Source of the DNA: IDS-8 sp040902105 | GTDB lineage: Bacteria > Pseudomonadota > Gammaproteobacteria > Steroidobacterales > Woeseiaceae | Assembly (NCBI GenBank): GCA_040902105.1 | Contig: JBBDXW010000049.1 | Location: forward strand, 41,384-105,383 | Length of the DNA: 64,000 nucleotides | Direction of reading: 5' to 3' | Shown here: piece after piece, positions 43,642 through 52,601 of the stretch | Position numbering within the stretch: the first letter of the stretch is position 1 | Layout of the letters: each line of letters starts with the position of its first letter | Made by a program: the position numbers and the translations under genes | Notes under the pieces: model-generated | What the model saw: only the letters and a program-made list of their open reading frames with translations | Told to the model about the DNA's origin: nothing | Databases searched by the model: none

Positions 43642-44363
43642 GTATTCTGAGCGTTCAGGATATTTCAAAAAAGTACAAGTTTCGCGAAGTTGTCAAAGGG
43701 ATCTCTCTCGAGATCACGAGCGGTGAAGTTGTCGGCTTACTCGGGCCGAACGGCGCCGGGAAGACGACCGCCTTTTATATGATTGTCGGGCTCATCCCGT
43801 GCGACCGGGGCAGGATTCTCCTTGACGGTCACGACCTGACGGCACTGCCAATGCACCGGCGAGCGGCGATGGGCCTTGGGTACCTGCCGCAGGAAGCCTC
43901 CATTTTTCGAAAACTGACGGTGGAACAGAACATCCTCGCCATTCTCGAGAATCGCAGCGATCTCGATCGCGCCGGCCGCGCGCAGGAACTCGATCAATTA
44001 CTCGACGAACTGCACGTCGGCCACGTGCGCACCAGTCTCGGGATCAGCCTCTCCGGCGGCGAGAGGCGCCGGGTCGAGATTGCCCGCGCTCTGGCCGCGT
44101 ACCCGAGATTTGTGCTGCTCGATGAACCTTTCGCCGGCGTCGACCCGATCTCGGTTCTCGATATCCAACGAATAATCAGGCACTTGAGCGATCGCAGCAT
44201 CGGGGTCCTGATTACCGACCATAATGTGCGGGAAACCCTCGGAATTTGCAGCAGAGCCTATATACTGAATGACGGTAGCCTGATCGCCTCAGGGTCCCCG
44301 GGTGACATCCTGGAAAATCAGCACGTTCGGGAAGTGTATCTCGGACAGGAGTTCCAACTCTGA
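43638..44363 (+). CDS. lptB: LPS export ABC transporter ATPase LptB
   Basis: LptB is the cytoplasmic ATPase of LptB2FG that powers LPS extraction from the inner membrane. The 241-residue protein has Walker A GPNGAGKTT, the Q-loop LPQEASIFRKLTVEQN, the ABC signature LSGGERRRVEIARAL, Walker B FVLLDEPFAGVDP and the H-loop ITDHNVRETL. lptF and lptG are not in the window, as is usual. rpoN follows after 106 bases. Confidence 0.97.
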   Translation: MSILSVQDISKKYKFREVVKGISLEITSGEVVGLLGPNGAGKTTAFYMIVGLIPCDRGRILLDGHDLTALPMHRRAAMGLGYLPQEASIFRKLTVEQNILAILENRSDLDRAGRAQELDQLLDELHVGHVRTSLGISLSGGERRRVEIARALAAYPRFVLLDEPFAGVDPISVLDIQRIIRHLSDRSIGVLITDHNVRETLGICSRAYILNDGSLIASGSPGDILENQHVREVYLGQEFQL

Positions 44364-44469
44364 ACCACAATCGGTACCAGACAATCGCTGTCATGACGGT
44401 GAAGCCCGTCAGAGGACGCGCTGCGCTGGATAAGCCGGCTGCTGCTCCGACACGGGACATACCCTCCGC

Positions 44470-45864
44470 ATGATGAAACCTTCGCTCCAACTCAAGCTTG
44501 GGCAAACGCTCACGATGACGCCGCAACTGCAACAGGCAATTCGCCTGCTGCAGCTTCCGGTACTGGACCTGAGCGCGCAGATTCAGGATGCCCTCGAAGA
44601 AAACGTGATGCTGGAGATGGAGGACCTTCCGGACATTCCGAAAACGAACACGGAGACGACGGTCGAAGTGGAGGCCGTAAAGCCCGAGGACACGTGGCAA
44701 GCAAATCCGATGGAGCGGACTCCGGACATCGGCTGGAACGGCGAAGGGCGGCCGATCAACGAATACGCGGACCAGAGCGGTCAATCGCTGCGCGAGCACC
44801 TGCTTTGGCAACTCGAACTCGAAGCTTTCACGCCGCGCGAAAGCGTCATTGGCGAAGCGTTGATCGACGGCATCAACGATGACGGTTACCTCACGACAAC
44901 CCTTGAAGAAATCGTCGATTACATAGGAGAGAATTCGGCCGTCAGCGTCGAGGAGGTCGAGCAGACTCTGCGGAAAGTACAACGCCTCGATCCCGGCGGC
45001 ATCGGCGCCAGGTCCCTGTCCGAGTGCATCATCCTCCAGCTCGGGCAACTTGACCCGTCGACTCCGGGCCTGAACCTTGCTGTCGAGCTCGCACAGAATC
45101 ACCTCGACGCGGTTGGCGCCCAGGAATACGCCGAATTGCGCCGGACCCTGCGAACCACCGAGTCCTGTCTGGATGACGCCCTCGCACTGATCAAGGGCTG
45201 CCATCCCAAGCCGGGGCAGGCCGTCAATTCGACGGCCGCGGAGTATGTCGTACCGGACGTCTTCGTTCGCAAGGTCGACGACCGATGGCAGGTAGAAATA
45301 AGTTCGTCCGGTATTCCGCGACTTTCCGTCAATCAGCGTTATGCACAACTCCTGCGCGGCAGTACCGATCACGCTGCGTTGCGGACCCAGTTGCAGGAGG
45401 CGCGCTGGCTGGTGCGCAGCCTGGAGATTCGCAACGAAACGCTGATGAAAGTCGCGACCTGCATCGTGTCACGCCAGACGGAGTTTCTCGATCGCGGCGA
45501 TGAGTCGATGAAACCACTGGTTTTGCGCGACGTTGCCGAAGAAATCGGCATGCACGAGTCGACAATTTCGCGAGTTACGACAAACAAGTACATGCATACG
45601 CCGCGCGGCGTATTCGAGTTCAAGTATTTTTTCTCCAGCCACCTGGCTTCCGCCGACGGGGCAGATCAGTCCTCAACTTCCGTGCGGGCCAAGATTCGCA
45701 AGCTTATAGGCTCCGAAAATCCGGCCAAGCCGCTAAGCGACAGCAAAATTGCCAAGCTGCTGGCTGACGACGGCATATCCGTTGCCCGACGAACGGTCGC
45801 CAAGTACCGCGAAGCAATGAGAATTGCATCGTCGAGCGAGCGCAAGGTACGGAAGCCGAAGTAA
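44470..45864 (+). CDS. rpoN: RNA polymerase sigma-54 factor RpoN
   Basis: RpoN directs RNA polymerase to -24/-12 promoters that need AAA+ activators. The 464-residue protein has the Gln/Leu-rich region I (LGQTLTMTPQLQQAIRLLQLP), an acidic region II, the core-binding domain with YLTTTLEEI and LDPGGIGARSL, the DNA-binding helices (ISRVTTNKYMHTPRGVFEFKYFF) and the C-terminal RpoN box ARRTVAKYRE. It leads the conserved rpoN-hpf-ptsN-rapZ run. Confidence 0.97.
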   Translation: MMKPSLQLKLGQTLTMTPQLQQAIRLLQLPVLDLSAQIQDALEENVMLEMEDLPDIPKTNTETTVEVEAVKPEDTWQANPMERTPDIGWNGEGRPINEYADQSGQSLREHLLWQLELEAFTPRESVIGEALIDGINDDGYLTTTLEEIVDYIGENSAVSVEEVEQTLRKVQRLDPGGIGARSLSECIILQLGQLDPSTPGLNLAVELAQNHLDAVGAQEYAELRRTLRTTESCLDDALALIKGCHPKPGQAVNSTAAEYVVPDVFVRKVDDRWQVEISSSGIPRLSVNQRYAQLLRGSTDHAALRTQLQEARWLVRSLEIRNETLMKVATCIVSRQTEFLDRGDESMKPLVLRDVAEEIGMHESTISRVTTNKYMHTPRGVFEFKYFFSSHLASADGADQSSTSVRAKIRKLIGSENPAKPLSDSKIAKLLADDGISVARRTVAKYREAMRIASSSERKVRKPK

Positions 45865-46041
45865 CAAAGTAAACGTGCAAAAGTTCGCCGGCCCGCGGCA
45901 AAGGAGGTTTCGACCAGTTTATCCGTCTTACACAAAGTCGTTGTTATAGTCATTGTTATGGTGATCGAACAATCCGCGCAACAGGGATGGCGGGGGTACG
46001 GTGGGTTGATCGCCGACGCCAGGGAAATTCAGGAGAATGCC

Positions 46042-46362
46042 ATGCAACTAAGTGTTACGGGCCATCACGTAGATATAACTACCGCTCTGAGGAATTACGT
46101 CGAGAGCAAAGTTGACAAGATCGGAAGGCATTTCGATCTGGTATCTGACGTGCATTGTATTCTGACGGTGGAAAAGCTGAGGCATAAGGCGGAAGCCACC
46201 GTCAACGTAAACGGCGGTAAGATTTATGCAGACGCTACTGAAGACGACATGTACGCTGCGATCGACGGTCTCGTCGACAAGCTTGATCGACAGGTAAAGA
46301 AGTACAAGGAAAAACTTGCGGATCATCATGCAAGAGACGCCAACAAGCGAGCATTTGAGTAA
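46042..46362 (+). CDS. hpf: Ribosome hibernation promoting factor HPF (short form)
   Basis: HPF binds the 30S subunit and stabilises inactive 100S ribosome dimers in stationary phase. The 106-residue short-form protein begins MQLSVTGHHVDITTALRNYVESK and ends with the basic YKEKLADHHAR. I chose ATG 46042 because AGGAGAA lies just upstream and the N-terminus matches the family; an ORF extended to 45958 adds residues in the leader. ptsN overlaps its 3' end by 35 bases. Confidence 0.95.
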   Translation: MQLSVTGHHVDITTALRNYVESKVDKIGRHFDLVSDVHCILTVEKLRHKAEATVNVNGGKIYADATEDDMYAAIDGLVDKLDRQVKKYKEKLADHHARDANKRAFE

Positions 46363-46873
46363 GCACGCAAACATCCGGCCTTACGGGTTGCAGGCGAACA
46401 GCGTGCTTTGCAATGTCCGTGCGCGCAGTAAAAAGCACTGCCTCGAGATCCTGAGCGAACTCCTTGCGCGCACCACTCCTGACATCGCGAACGAAGAGAT
46501 ATTTGCGCACCTTATTGAACGGGAGCGCCTGGGTTGCACAAGCCTGGAAAACGGCGTCGCCTTCCCACATTGCCGGTTAAGCGGTGTCAAAGCGAGTTTT
46601 AGCGCGCTGATGAAACTTTCCGACCCCGTGGAATTCGACTCTCCCGACGGCAAGCCGGTTGACCTGGTCTTCGGCCTGATGGTTCCAGAGGAGATCGACC
46701 TTAGCCATCGCACCGACATCGAGGAGATTTCCGCCCTGTTGAACGACAGCGCATTGCAGGCTCGCTTGCGATCGGCAACGACCAGCAAGGAATTGTACGA
46801 AGCATTTAGTGCAGCTCAACGCGATGACGGTTCGACGCTGCACGATACCCGCATTGCCTCGCGCAGCACCTGA
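46328..46873 (+). CDS. ptsN: Nitrogen PTS enzyme IIA-Ntr
   Basis: PtsN is the terminal phosphoacceptor of the PTS-Ntr chain and regulates potassium transport and other processes rather than sugar uptake. The 181-residue protein has the phosphorylated His in ENGVAFPHCRL and the RERLGCTSL segment before it. I chose ATG 46328 within the end of hpf; a TTG at 46316 is also possible. No ptsO (NPr) gene follows rapZ, unlike in Escherichia coli, so the phosphodonor must be encoded elsewhere. Confidence 0.92.
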   Translation: MQETPTSEHLSKHANIRPYGLQANSVLCNVRARSKKHCLEILSELLARTTPDIANEEIFAHLIERERLGCTSLENGVAFPHCRLSGVKASFSALMKLSDPVEFDSPDGKPVDLVFGLMVPEEIDLSHRTDIEEISALLNDSALQARLRSATTSKELYEAFSAAQRDDGSTLHDTRIASRST

Positions 46874-46898
46874 GGCAGCGGAACGCGACTCCTTCACC

Positions 46899-47804
46899 AT
46901 GACCGCTCCCGCGACGTCCGACGAAAAGAGGCTGATCATAATCAGCGGACTGTCGGGGTCGGGCAAGAGCGTTGCCTTGCATGCGCTTGAAGACCTGGGG
47001 TACTACTGCATCGACAACATGCCTGCGGCACTGCTCAAGTCGCTTCTCGACGAGGTCAGTTGCATCGACGACCGCTCGCCTGTTCGTGTTGCAGTCGGCG
47101 TCGATGCCAGGAACCGGCGACAGGACCTCGAATCCTTGCCGCGACTTATTGACGATCTGCGCAAGAATAATGTGCAAACGGATTTTCTTTTCTTGCAGGC
47201 GAGCGACGACATATTGCTGAAACGTTACAGCGAAACCCGCAGGCGCCATCCGCTTGACAAACACGGCACAGAACTGCGCAGCGCGATTGCGAAGGAACGC
47301 GAGTTGCTCGGTCAGGTAATCAATTCCGCCGATCTGATCATCGACACATCGCGGACCAGCGTCTACGAACTTGCGGACGCAATCCGTAAACGCGTCGACA
47401 GCCGTGAACGAAACATGTTGTCCGTATTGATCGAGTCGTTCGGGTATAAGAACGGCATTCCAGCCGACGCGGACTTCGTCTTCGACCTGCGCTGCCTGCC
47501 GAATCCCTACTGGCAGCAGGAGCTTCGCAGCCTGACCGGACAGGACGCATCGGTATCCGGGTTTCTCGATCAACAGCCCGCGTTTGTGCAGATGTATGAA
47601 GACATCCTGGCCTTCCTCAGCCGCTGGATTCCCGAATATGTAAGCTTCGACCGAAGCTATCTGACCGTCGCGCTCGGCTGCACCGGAGGCCAGCATCGTT
47701 CGGTTTACATGGCCGAGAAACTGGCGCGCGCGCTCAAGGAAAATCACGAACCGGTTCTGACCCGCCACAACGAACTGCCGGAACGCGGCACGGATCAGAA
47801 ATAG
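46899..47804 (+). CDS. rapZ: RNase adapter protein RapZ
   Basis: RapZ in Escherichia coli binds the sRNA GlmZ and delivers it to RNase E, controlling GlmS and thus amino-sugar supply for the envelope. The 301-residue protein has Walker A SGLSGSGKSVALHALEDLGYYCIDN, Walker B-like FVFDLRCLPNPYW, and the C-terminal RNA-binding region with GCTGGQHRSVYMAE. ATG 46899 gives the family N-terminus; a reading from 46809 overlaps ptsN. No ptsO follows. Confidence 0.95.
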   Translation: MTAPATSDEKRLIIISGLSGSGKSVALHALEDLGYYCIDNMPAALLKSLLDEVSCIDDRSPVRVAVGVDARNRRQDLESLPRLIDDLRKNNVQTDFLFLQASDDILLKRYSETRRRHPLDKHGTELRSAIAKERELLGQVINSADLIIDTSRTSVYELADAIRKRVDSRERNMLSVLIESFGYKNGIPADADFVFDLRCLPNPYWQQELRSLTGQDASVSGFLDQQPAFVQMYEDILAFLSRWIPEYVSFDRSYLTVALGCTGGQHRSVYMAEKLARALKENHEPVLTRHNELPERGTDQK

Positions 47805-47880
47805 CTTCTGTTGACGAATTACTGACTCAGGACACTGGCTTCCGGCCGGTCGACATATCTTCTTGTAGAATCGCCACGAT

Positions 47881-47903
47881 CCGCGTATGCCGGGAATACG
47901 CGG
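47881..47903 (+). promoter_or_regulatory. Hairpin in the mgtE leader
   Basis: A perfect 8-bp stem, CCGCGTAT (47881-47888) with ATACGCGG (47896-47903) around a 7-base loop, ends 7 bases before the first mgtE ATG at 47911. It would cover the ribosome-binding region of that start. There is no T-run, so it is not a terminator. Role unknown. Confidence 0.55.
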
Positions 47904-47910
47904 ACCCTGA

Positions 47911-49284
47911 ATGGCAGCAACCCGTGTAAGAACCATGGAACCGAGAGAGCCGACGCAAAATACACTCGAGTTGCTGCGCGAGACGCTCGGCAGCGGTGGA
48001 TTGCGTTCGGCGCGGATGCTCGTCCGAAGTCTTTATCCATCCGAGCTCGCCCGGCTGCTCGAATCGGTGCCGCTCGCCGAGCGCGCCCTGATCTGGGACA
48101 TGGTCGAACCCGACCGCGAGGGAGACGTGCTGGTCGAACTCGCCGAGCAGGTTCGCGACGGCCTCATCAGCAGCATGAAGGCTGACCAGCTCATTGCGGC
48201 CACCGAGGGCATGGAGTTCGACGACCTTGCCGATCTGCTGGCGGACCTGCCGGAAGCGCTGACGAAAGAGGTCATGCGTTCCATGGACCACCAGGATCGT
48301 GAGCGCCTGAACCAGGTTCTTTCTTACGACGAGGACACCGCCGGCGGTCTGATGAACGTCGACATCGTGACCGTGCGTCCCGACGTTACGCTGGAGGTCG
48401 TGTTGCGATATCTCCGGGCTCGCGGCCAGATTCCCGACGGCACCGACACGATTTACGTCGTCAACCGAAGGAACGAATACCTGGGATCGCTGTACCTGGC
48501 GCGCTTGCTGACGCAAGACCCGTTACAGGCCGTCGAGCAGGTGATGTCGTCGGCAAACTTGCCGATCCCGGCTCACACCAGCTCGTCCGAAGTCGTCTGG
48601 GAGTTCGAGAATCGCGACCTGCTGTCGGCACCGGTGGTCGACGAAGACTACAGGCTCGTCGGCCGTATCACGGTCGACGACATCGTCGATGTAATCCGCG
48701 AAGAAGCCGAGCATGCCCTGATGAGCGCTGCCGGCCTCGATGAAGAAGACGATATGTTTGCGCCGGTGGTCACAAGCGCGCGCAGACGCGCCATCTGGCT
48801 TGGGATCAATCTCGGTACGGCTTTTCTGGCAGCGTCTGTGGTGGATCTCTTTCAGACGACAATTGACAAGATCGTGCTGCTCGCCGTCCTGATGCCGGTC
48901 GTACCGAGCATGGGTGGAGTCGCGGGAAGTCAGTCGCTGATAATCACCACCCGGGCAATCGCGTTGGGTCAGATCGACAAGACCAACGCTCTCAGCATAT
49001 TCCGAAAGGAGGTGCTCGTCGGTATTCTCAACGGCATCGTATGGGCGAGCGTGGTCGCACTCTTCACCTACTTCTGGTTCAACGACTGGCACGTCGGCGC
49101 GGTGATAGCCGGAGCCATGTTTATCAATCTTTTCCTTGCCGCAGCGGCAGGATTCGCCGTGCCCCTGATCCTGAAACGGATGCAGATCGATCCGGCGATT
49201 GCCGGCGGCGTCGTGATGATGACGATCACCGACGTAACCGGGTACATGGCGTTCCTCGGCCTCGCCACAGTCGTGCTGCTCTAA
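47911..49284 (+). CDS. mgtE: Magnesium transporter MgtE
   Basis: MgtE is a Mg2+-gated magnesium channel of the inner membrane. The 457-residue protein has the N-terminal helical domain (ELLRE to LADLLADLP), two CBS domains (about 135-260, with SYDEDTAGGLM before the first), the plug helix, and five C-terminal helices with the selectivity stretch PVVPSMGGVAGSQS. The start could be ATG 47911 or ATG 47935; neither has a strong ribosome-binding site. It follows rapZ by 106 bases. Confidence 0.93.
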   Translation: MAATRVRTMEPREPTQNTLELLRETLGSGGLRSARMLVRSLYPSELARLLESVPLAERALIWDMVEPDREGDVLVELAEQVRDGLISSMKADQLIAATEGMEFDDLADLLADLPEALTKEVMRSMDHQDRERLNQVLSYDEDTAGGLMNVDIVTVRPDVTLEVVLRYLRARGQIPDGTDTIYVVNRRNEYLGSLYLARLLTQDPLQAVEQVMSSANLPIPAHTSSSEVVWEFENRDLLSAPVVDEDYRLVGRITVDDIVDVIREEAEHALMSAAGLDEEDDMFAPVVTSARRRAIWLGINLGTAFLAASVVDLFQTTIDKIVLLAVLMPVVPSMGGVAGSQSLIITTRAIALGQIDKTNALSIFRKEVLVGILNGIVWASVVALFTYFWFNDWHVGAVIAGAMFINLFLAAAAGFAVPLILKRMQIDPAIAGGVVMMTITDVTGYMAFLGLATVVLL

Positions 49285-49302
49285 AACCATAAGGATCAAG
49301 CG

Positions 49303-50016
49303 ATGGCGCTATCGCTCCAGTACACCGACGTCCACGCAAAACGCCTGATTTATGGGCTGATCGCCGTCGAGTGCGGTTTCGCACTCGCGTACGTTGTGAT
49401 TCACATATGGCAACCTGGGTTGTCCTGGGGCCCATTGCGGCCGCTCTTCGATCTCGACAGCGAAAAGTCGCTGTCGACCTGGTTTTCCGCCATCCAGCTG
49501 TTCGCCGTTGGCGCCTTGCTGTTCCTCGCGGCGATGAACAATGGACAGAAAGAATATTTGTCCAACTTTGCTTTGACTGTCGCGGGTCTTGTCTTCATCT
49601 GGCTGTCGGCGGACGAAGATGTCCAATTGCACGAGAACCTGACTTACATGGCCAGGCATTTCGGGCTGTCGCGGATATCTTTCGTTGGCGAATGGGGTGC
49701 GTGGATCATAGCCTATGCGGCACTCGGGCTCCTGGGTGTGGCTCTTGGCGCAAAACACCTGAATGCACTTTGGCGACATTTTAATTCTGTCGCCGTTGTT
49801 GGCCTGGCGGGGGCAGTGACGTATGTCATTGGGGCTGTTGGCTTCGAAATTGCGAGTTTCCCGTTGCGGAATTCCGAAGCCACCCTGACGTTGAACCTGA
49901 TCGCAGTAGCGTTTGAAGAGTTTTTCGAAATGGTCGGCATCAGCATCATTCTTTACGCCACATTGATTCTGGCTAATCGCCTGTCAACCGCACGCGACCC
50001 GCAATCTGTGATATGA
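49303..50016 (+). CDS. Unrecognised six-helix membrane protein with acidic intramembrane motifs
   Basis: I do not recognise this protein. Its 237 residues contain about six hydrophobic helices. Two charged motifs lie at helix ends: SADEDVQLHEN near residues 102-112 and EEFFEMVG near 205-215. I recall SxDExxxxHE-type motifs in other uncharacterised membrane proteins but cannot verify a family. Acid and His residues in that arrangement could bind a metal; this is inference. It starts 18 bases after mgtE and may be cotranscribed; its 3' end faces the patatin gene. Confidence 0.75.
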   Translation: MALSLQYTDVHAKRLIYGLIAVECGFALAYVVIHIWQPGLSWGPLRPLFDLDSEKSLSTWFSAIQLFAVGALLFLAAMNNGQKEYLSNFALTVAGLVFIWLSADEDVQLHENLTYMARHFGLSRISFVGEWGAWIIAYAALGLLGVALGAKHLNALWRHFNSVAVVGLAGAVTYVIGAVGFEIASFPLRNSEATLTLNLIAVAFEEFFEMVGISIILYATLILANRLSTARDPQSVI

Positions 50017-50056
50017 GAGTGGCGTCGAACTGCATTCTGGCCGGCGAAGACAGTGC

Positions 50057-51274
50057 TCAAGGTAAATCGAATCCGATCAGGTCTTTCTTCACCCAGGCCG
50101 GGGCGAACAGGCGCGGCACGTCGGCACCGGTGACGAAGGCCAGGAGATTGTCCTTCACTTCCATTGCGTCCTTGTAACCGAGTTCGATCAGCGCCTGCGT
50201 GTACGACTGTTCGAACAGCAGGAAACTGAGCAGGCGGTTTTCGGGCTTGCTATGTCCGCGAATGCCGCGCAGGAGAATACGCAGTGGAACGGGCATGTCG
50301 CGCCGGTGTTCGTACGCGAGCTCGCGCAAGTCCCTGCTCGGTACGATGAGCATCGTGTCGATCGCCCGCATGCGCTTCGTCGGACCTGTACGCTGGTCCG
50401 GCGCAACGGCATCGATGAGCTGGTTGATCCTGGTCATTCGTTCGAGGTCCGAATACAGCCCATCCATGAACAACGTATCCAGCATATAACCGGCAATCTG
50501 CGTAAAGCTCGGGAACTTCGGAATTTGCCCTTGCAGCAATGAAGCGTCCGCGGTTTCGTCACGCACGCCGATCACGAGGATCCGCTCTGCGCCGAGGTGT
50601 ATCGCGGGACTGAGTGGTGTTGCCTGACGCATGGCGCCGTCACCGAAATACTCGCCGTCAATCAGGACCGGCGGAAAAATCAGCGGCACCGCGATACTTG
50701 CCATCAGGTGATCGAGATGCAGCGGTTGCCGGATACCGATGCGGCGGGTACGCGCCCAGGGACGAACTTGAGGCGCAGCCTGATAGAACGAGGTCGATCG
50801 CGCCGAGCCGTAGCCGGCTGCCGTGACCGCGACGGCATGCAGGTGGCCGGCGTCGATCGATCTCTGGATGCGCGGGAACCGGACGTTGCGGCTCAGGAGT
50901 GCGCGTAACGGCGAATTGTCCAGTAGCGATCTCGGCATTCCGACGAAGAAGCCGCCCAACACGATGGCGGCGGCCCAGTGCAGGCTGCTCCGCAACATGG
51001 TCAGCGGGTCCGTGCGAAACACCTGGTCGCTGCAAAAGCCTCCCCATACGCGCTCGAGTTCCGTCGCCGCAACACGGTAATGGCGTGCTTTGCTCGCCAG
51101 TACGACGGAATTGATGGCGCCTGCCGAGGTGCCGCTCATGATCGCAAACGGGTTGGTCGCCTTGGCCGGCAACAGCTCGGCGAGCGCTTTCAGCACGCCG
51201 ACCTGGAATGCCCCCCGTGCACCGCCGCCCGGCAATACCAGCGCGGTCTTTAAATCCTGCGGATAGATTTTCAT
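50057..51274 (-). CDS. Patatin-like phospholipase
   Basis: Patatin-like enzymes are serine/aspartate lipid acyl hydrolases. The 405-residue protein has the oxyanion loop PGGGARGAFQVGVLKAL near residue 15, the nucleophile Ser in GTSAGAINS near 50, and the catalytic Asp in FGDGAMRQATPLSPAI near 215. There is no signal peptide, so it is probably cytoplasmic or membrane-associated; a short hydrophobic stretch near 100-112 may contact membrane. Physiological lipid substrate unknown. Start ATG 51274 puts the oxyanion loop at the usual place. Confidence 0.93.
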   Translation of the reverse strand: MKIYPQDLKTALVLPGGGARGAFQVGVLKALAELLPAKATNPFAIMSGTSAGAINSVVLASKARHYRVAATELERVWGGFCSDQVFRTDPLTMLRSSLHWAAAIVLGGFFVGMPRSLLDNSPLRALLSRNVRFPRIQRSIDAGHLHAVAVTAAGYGSARSTSFYQAAPQVRPWARTRRIGIRQPLHLDHLMASIAVPLIFPPVLIDGEYFGDGAMRQATPLSPAIHLGAERILVIGVRDETADASLLQGQIPKFPSFTQIAGYMLDTLFMDGLYSDLERMTRINQLIDAVAPDQRTGPTKRMRAIDTMLIVPSRDLRELAYEHRRDMPVPLRILLRGIRGHSKPENRLLSFLLFEQSYTQALIELGYKDAMEVKDNLLAFVTGADVPRLFAPAWVKKDLIGFDLP

Positions 51275-51413
51275 TCCTGCGGCGCATTATAGTGCGCGGA
51301 CGGCGGGTGCCACACAGCGGTTTTCAACCTCCGCCAGCAGGAATCGACCAGGCGGCGGACTTCGTGCGACGATCCTGCGCCGAAGGATCGGCCCGGATCC
51401 AGTGTACACCGCA

Positions 51414-52589
51414 CTAGTGTAAGCGCTTTATTCCCGCGTCCAGTCCGCTGACGCTCAGCGGAAACATGCGGTCGTCCATCAGCTCGCGCGTCAGCTTGAT
51501 CGAGGGCGTATAGTCCCAGCGCTGTTGCGGTTCGGGATTGAGCCAGATTGCCTTGGGATACGTATTGAGCAGTCTTTTGATCCAGACGGCGCCCGGCTCC
51601 TCGTTCCAGTGCTCGACGCTGCCGCCGGCATAAACGATTTCGTAGGGACTCATGGTCGCGTCCCCGACGAAAATCAACTTGTAGTCGGCCGCATATTTGT
51701 GCGCGATGGATGCCGTGGCAATTCGCTCGCTGTGGCGGCGCCGATTGTTCTTCCACATGCTTTCGTATATGAAATTGTGGAAATAGAAATACTCGAGGTG
51801 CTTGAACTCGCTTCTCGCAGCGGAGAACATCTCTTCGCAAATGCGTACGTGATCGTCCATCGAACCGCCGATGTCGAGGCATAGCAGGACCTTGATCGCA
51901 TTGTGCCGCTCCGGCACCATGCGCAAATCCAGAAAGCCGGCGTTGCGGGCTGTCTTGTCGATCGTGTCTTCAAGATCGAGTTCATCGGGCGCTCCCTCCC
52001 GCGCAAACTTGCGAAGCTTGCGTAACGCGATCTTGATGTTGCGCGTGCCGAGTTCCACGGTATCGTCCAGGTTCCGGTACTCGCGGCGGTCCCAGACTTT
52101 GGCCGCCCTGCGATGGCGGGAGCCTTGCTGGCCGATGCGCACGCCTTCAGGATTGAAGCCGTATGCGCCGAACGGCGAGGTCCCGGCCGTACCGATCCAC
52201 TTGTTGCCTCCCTCGTGACGTTCGCGCTGCTCTTCGAGGCGTTCGCGCAGTGCCTCCATCAATTTGTCGAAGCCGCCCAGCGACTCGATTTCCCTGCGCT
52301 CGTCCTCCGAGAGATTGAGCTCTGCCAGCCGGCGCAGCCAGTCGTCGGGAATATCGGTCATGAGCGATCCGAACGCGTCCTCGATACCCTGGAAATGAGC
52401 GGCGAAAATGCGGTCGAAGCGATCGAACAAGGTTTCGTCTTTTACAAGGCAGGAACGGGCGAGATAGTAGAAGTCGTCAACACTCTCCCCCGCCAGACCG
52501 CTTCTCATCGCATCCAGCAAGGTCAGCAATTCGGTGATCGAGGGTTTCAGGCCACCCTTCCGAAGCATGAAAAAGAAACCGGTCAGCAT
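51414..52589 (-). CDS. VWA-domain protein (CoxE-like), partner of MoxR
   Basis: The 391-residue protein has an N-terminal helical region (about 1-110), a charged linker rich in Glu and Arg, and a C-terminal von Willebrand A domain with the metal-ion-dependent adhesion site DIGGSMDDH near residue 240. Such proteins work with MoxR AAA+ ATPases, encoded here 12 bases upstream, as chaperone or metal-insertion pairs; the client is unknown. No oxidase or dehydrogenase genes are nearby to suggest one. It has no signal peptide or membrane helix, so it is cytoplasmic. Confidence 0.9.
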   Translation of the reverse strand: MLTGFFFMLRKGGLKPSITELLTLLDAMRSGLAGESVDDFYYLARSCLVKDETLFDRFDRIFAAHFQGIEDAFGSLMTDIPDDWLRRLAELNLSEDERREIESLGGFDKLMEALRERLEEQRERHEGGNKWIGTAGTSPFGAYGFNPEGVRIGQQGSRHRRAAKVWDRREYRNLDDTVELGTRNIKIALRKLRKFAREGAPDELDLEDTIDKTARNAGFLDLRMVPERHNAIKVLLCLDIGGSMDDHVRICEEMFSAARSEFKHLEYFYFHNFIYESMWKNNRRRHSERIATASIAHKYAADYKLIFVGDATMSPYEIVYAGGSVEHWNEEPGAVWIKRLLNTYPKAIWLNPEPQQRWDYTPSIKLTRELMDDRMFPLSVSGLDAGIKRLH

Positions 52590-52601
52590 AAGCTCGCAGG
52601 C

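Noticed and set aside
44379..44400. Small dyad (TGACGG ... CCGTCA) between lptB and rpoN as a terminator
   Set aside because: A six-base stem with no T-run is too weak; the rpoN cluster may be read through.
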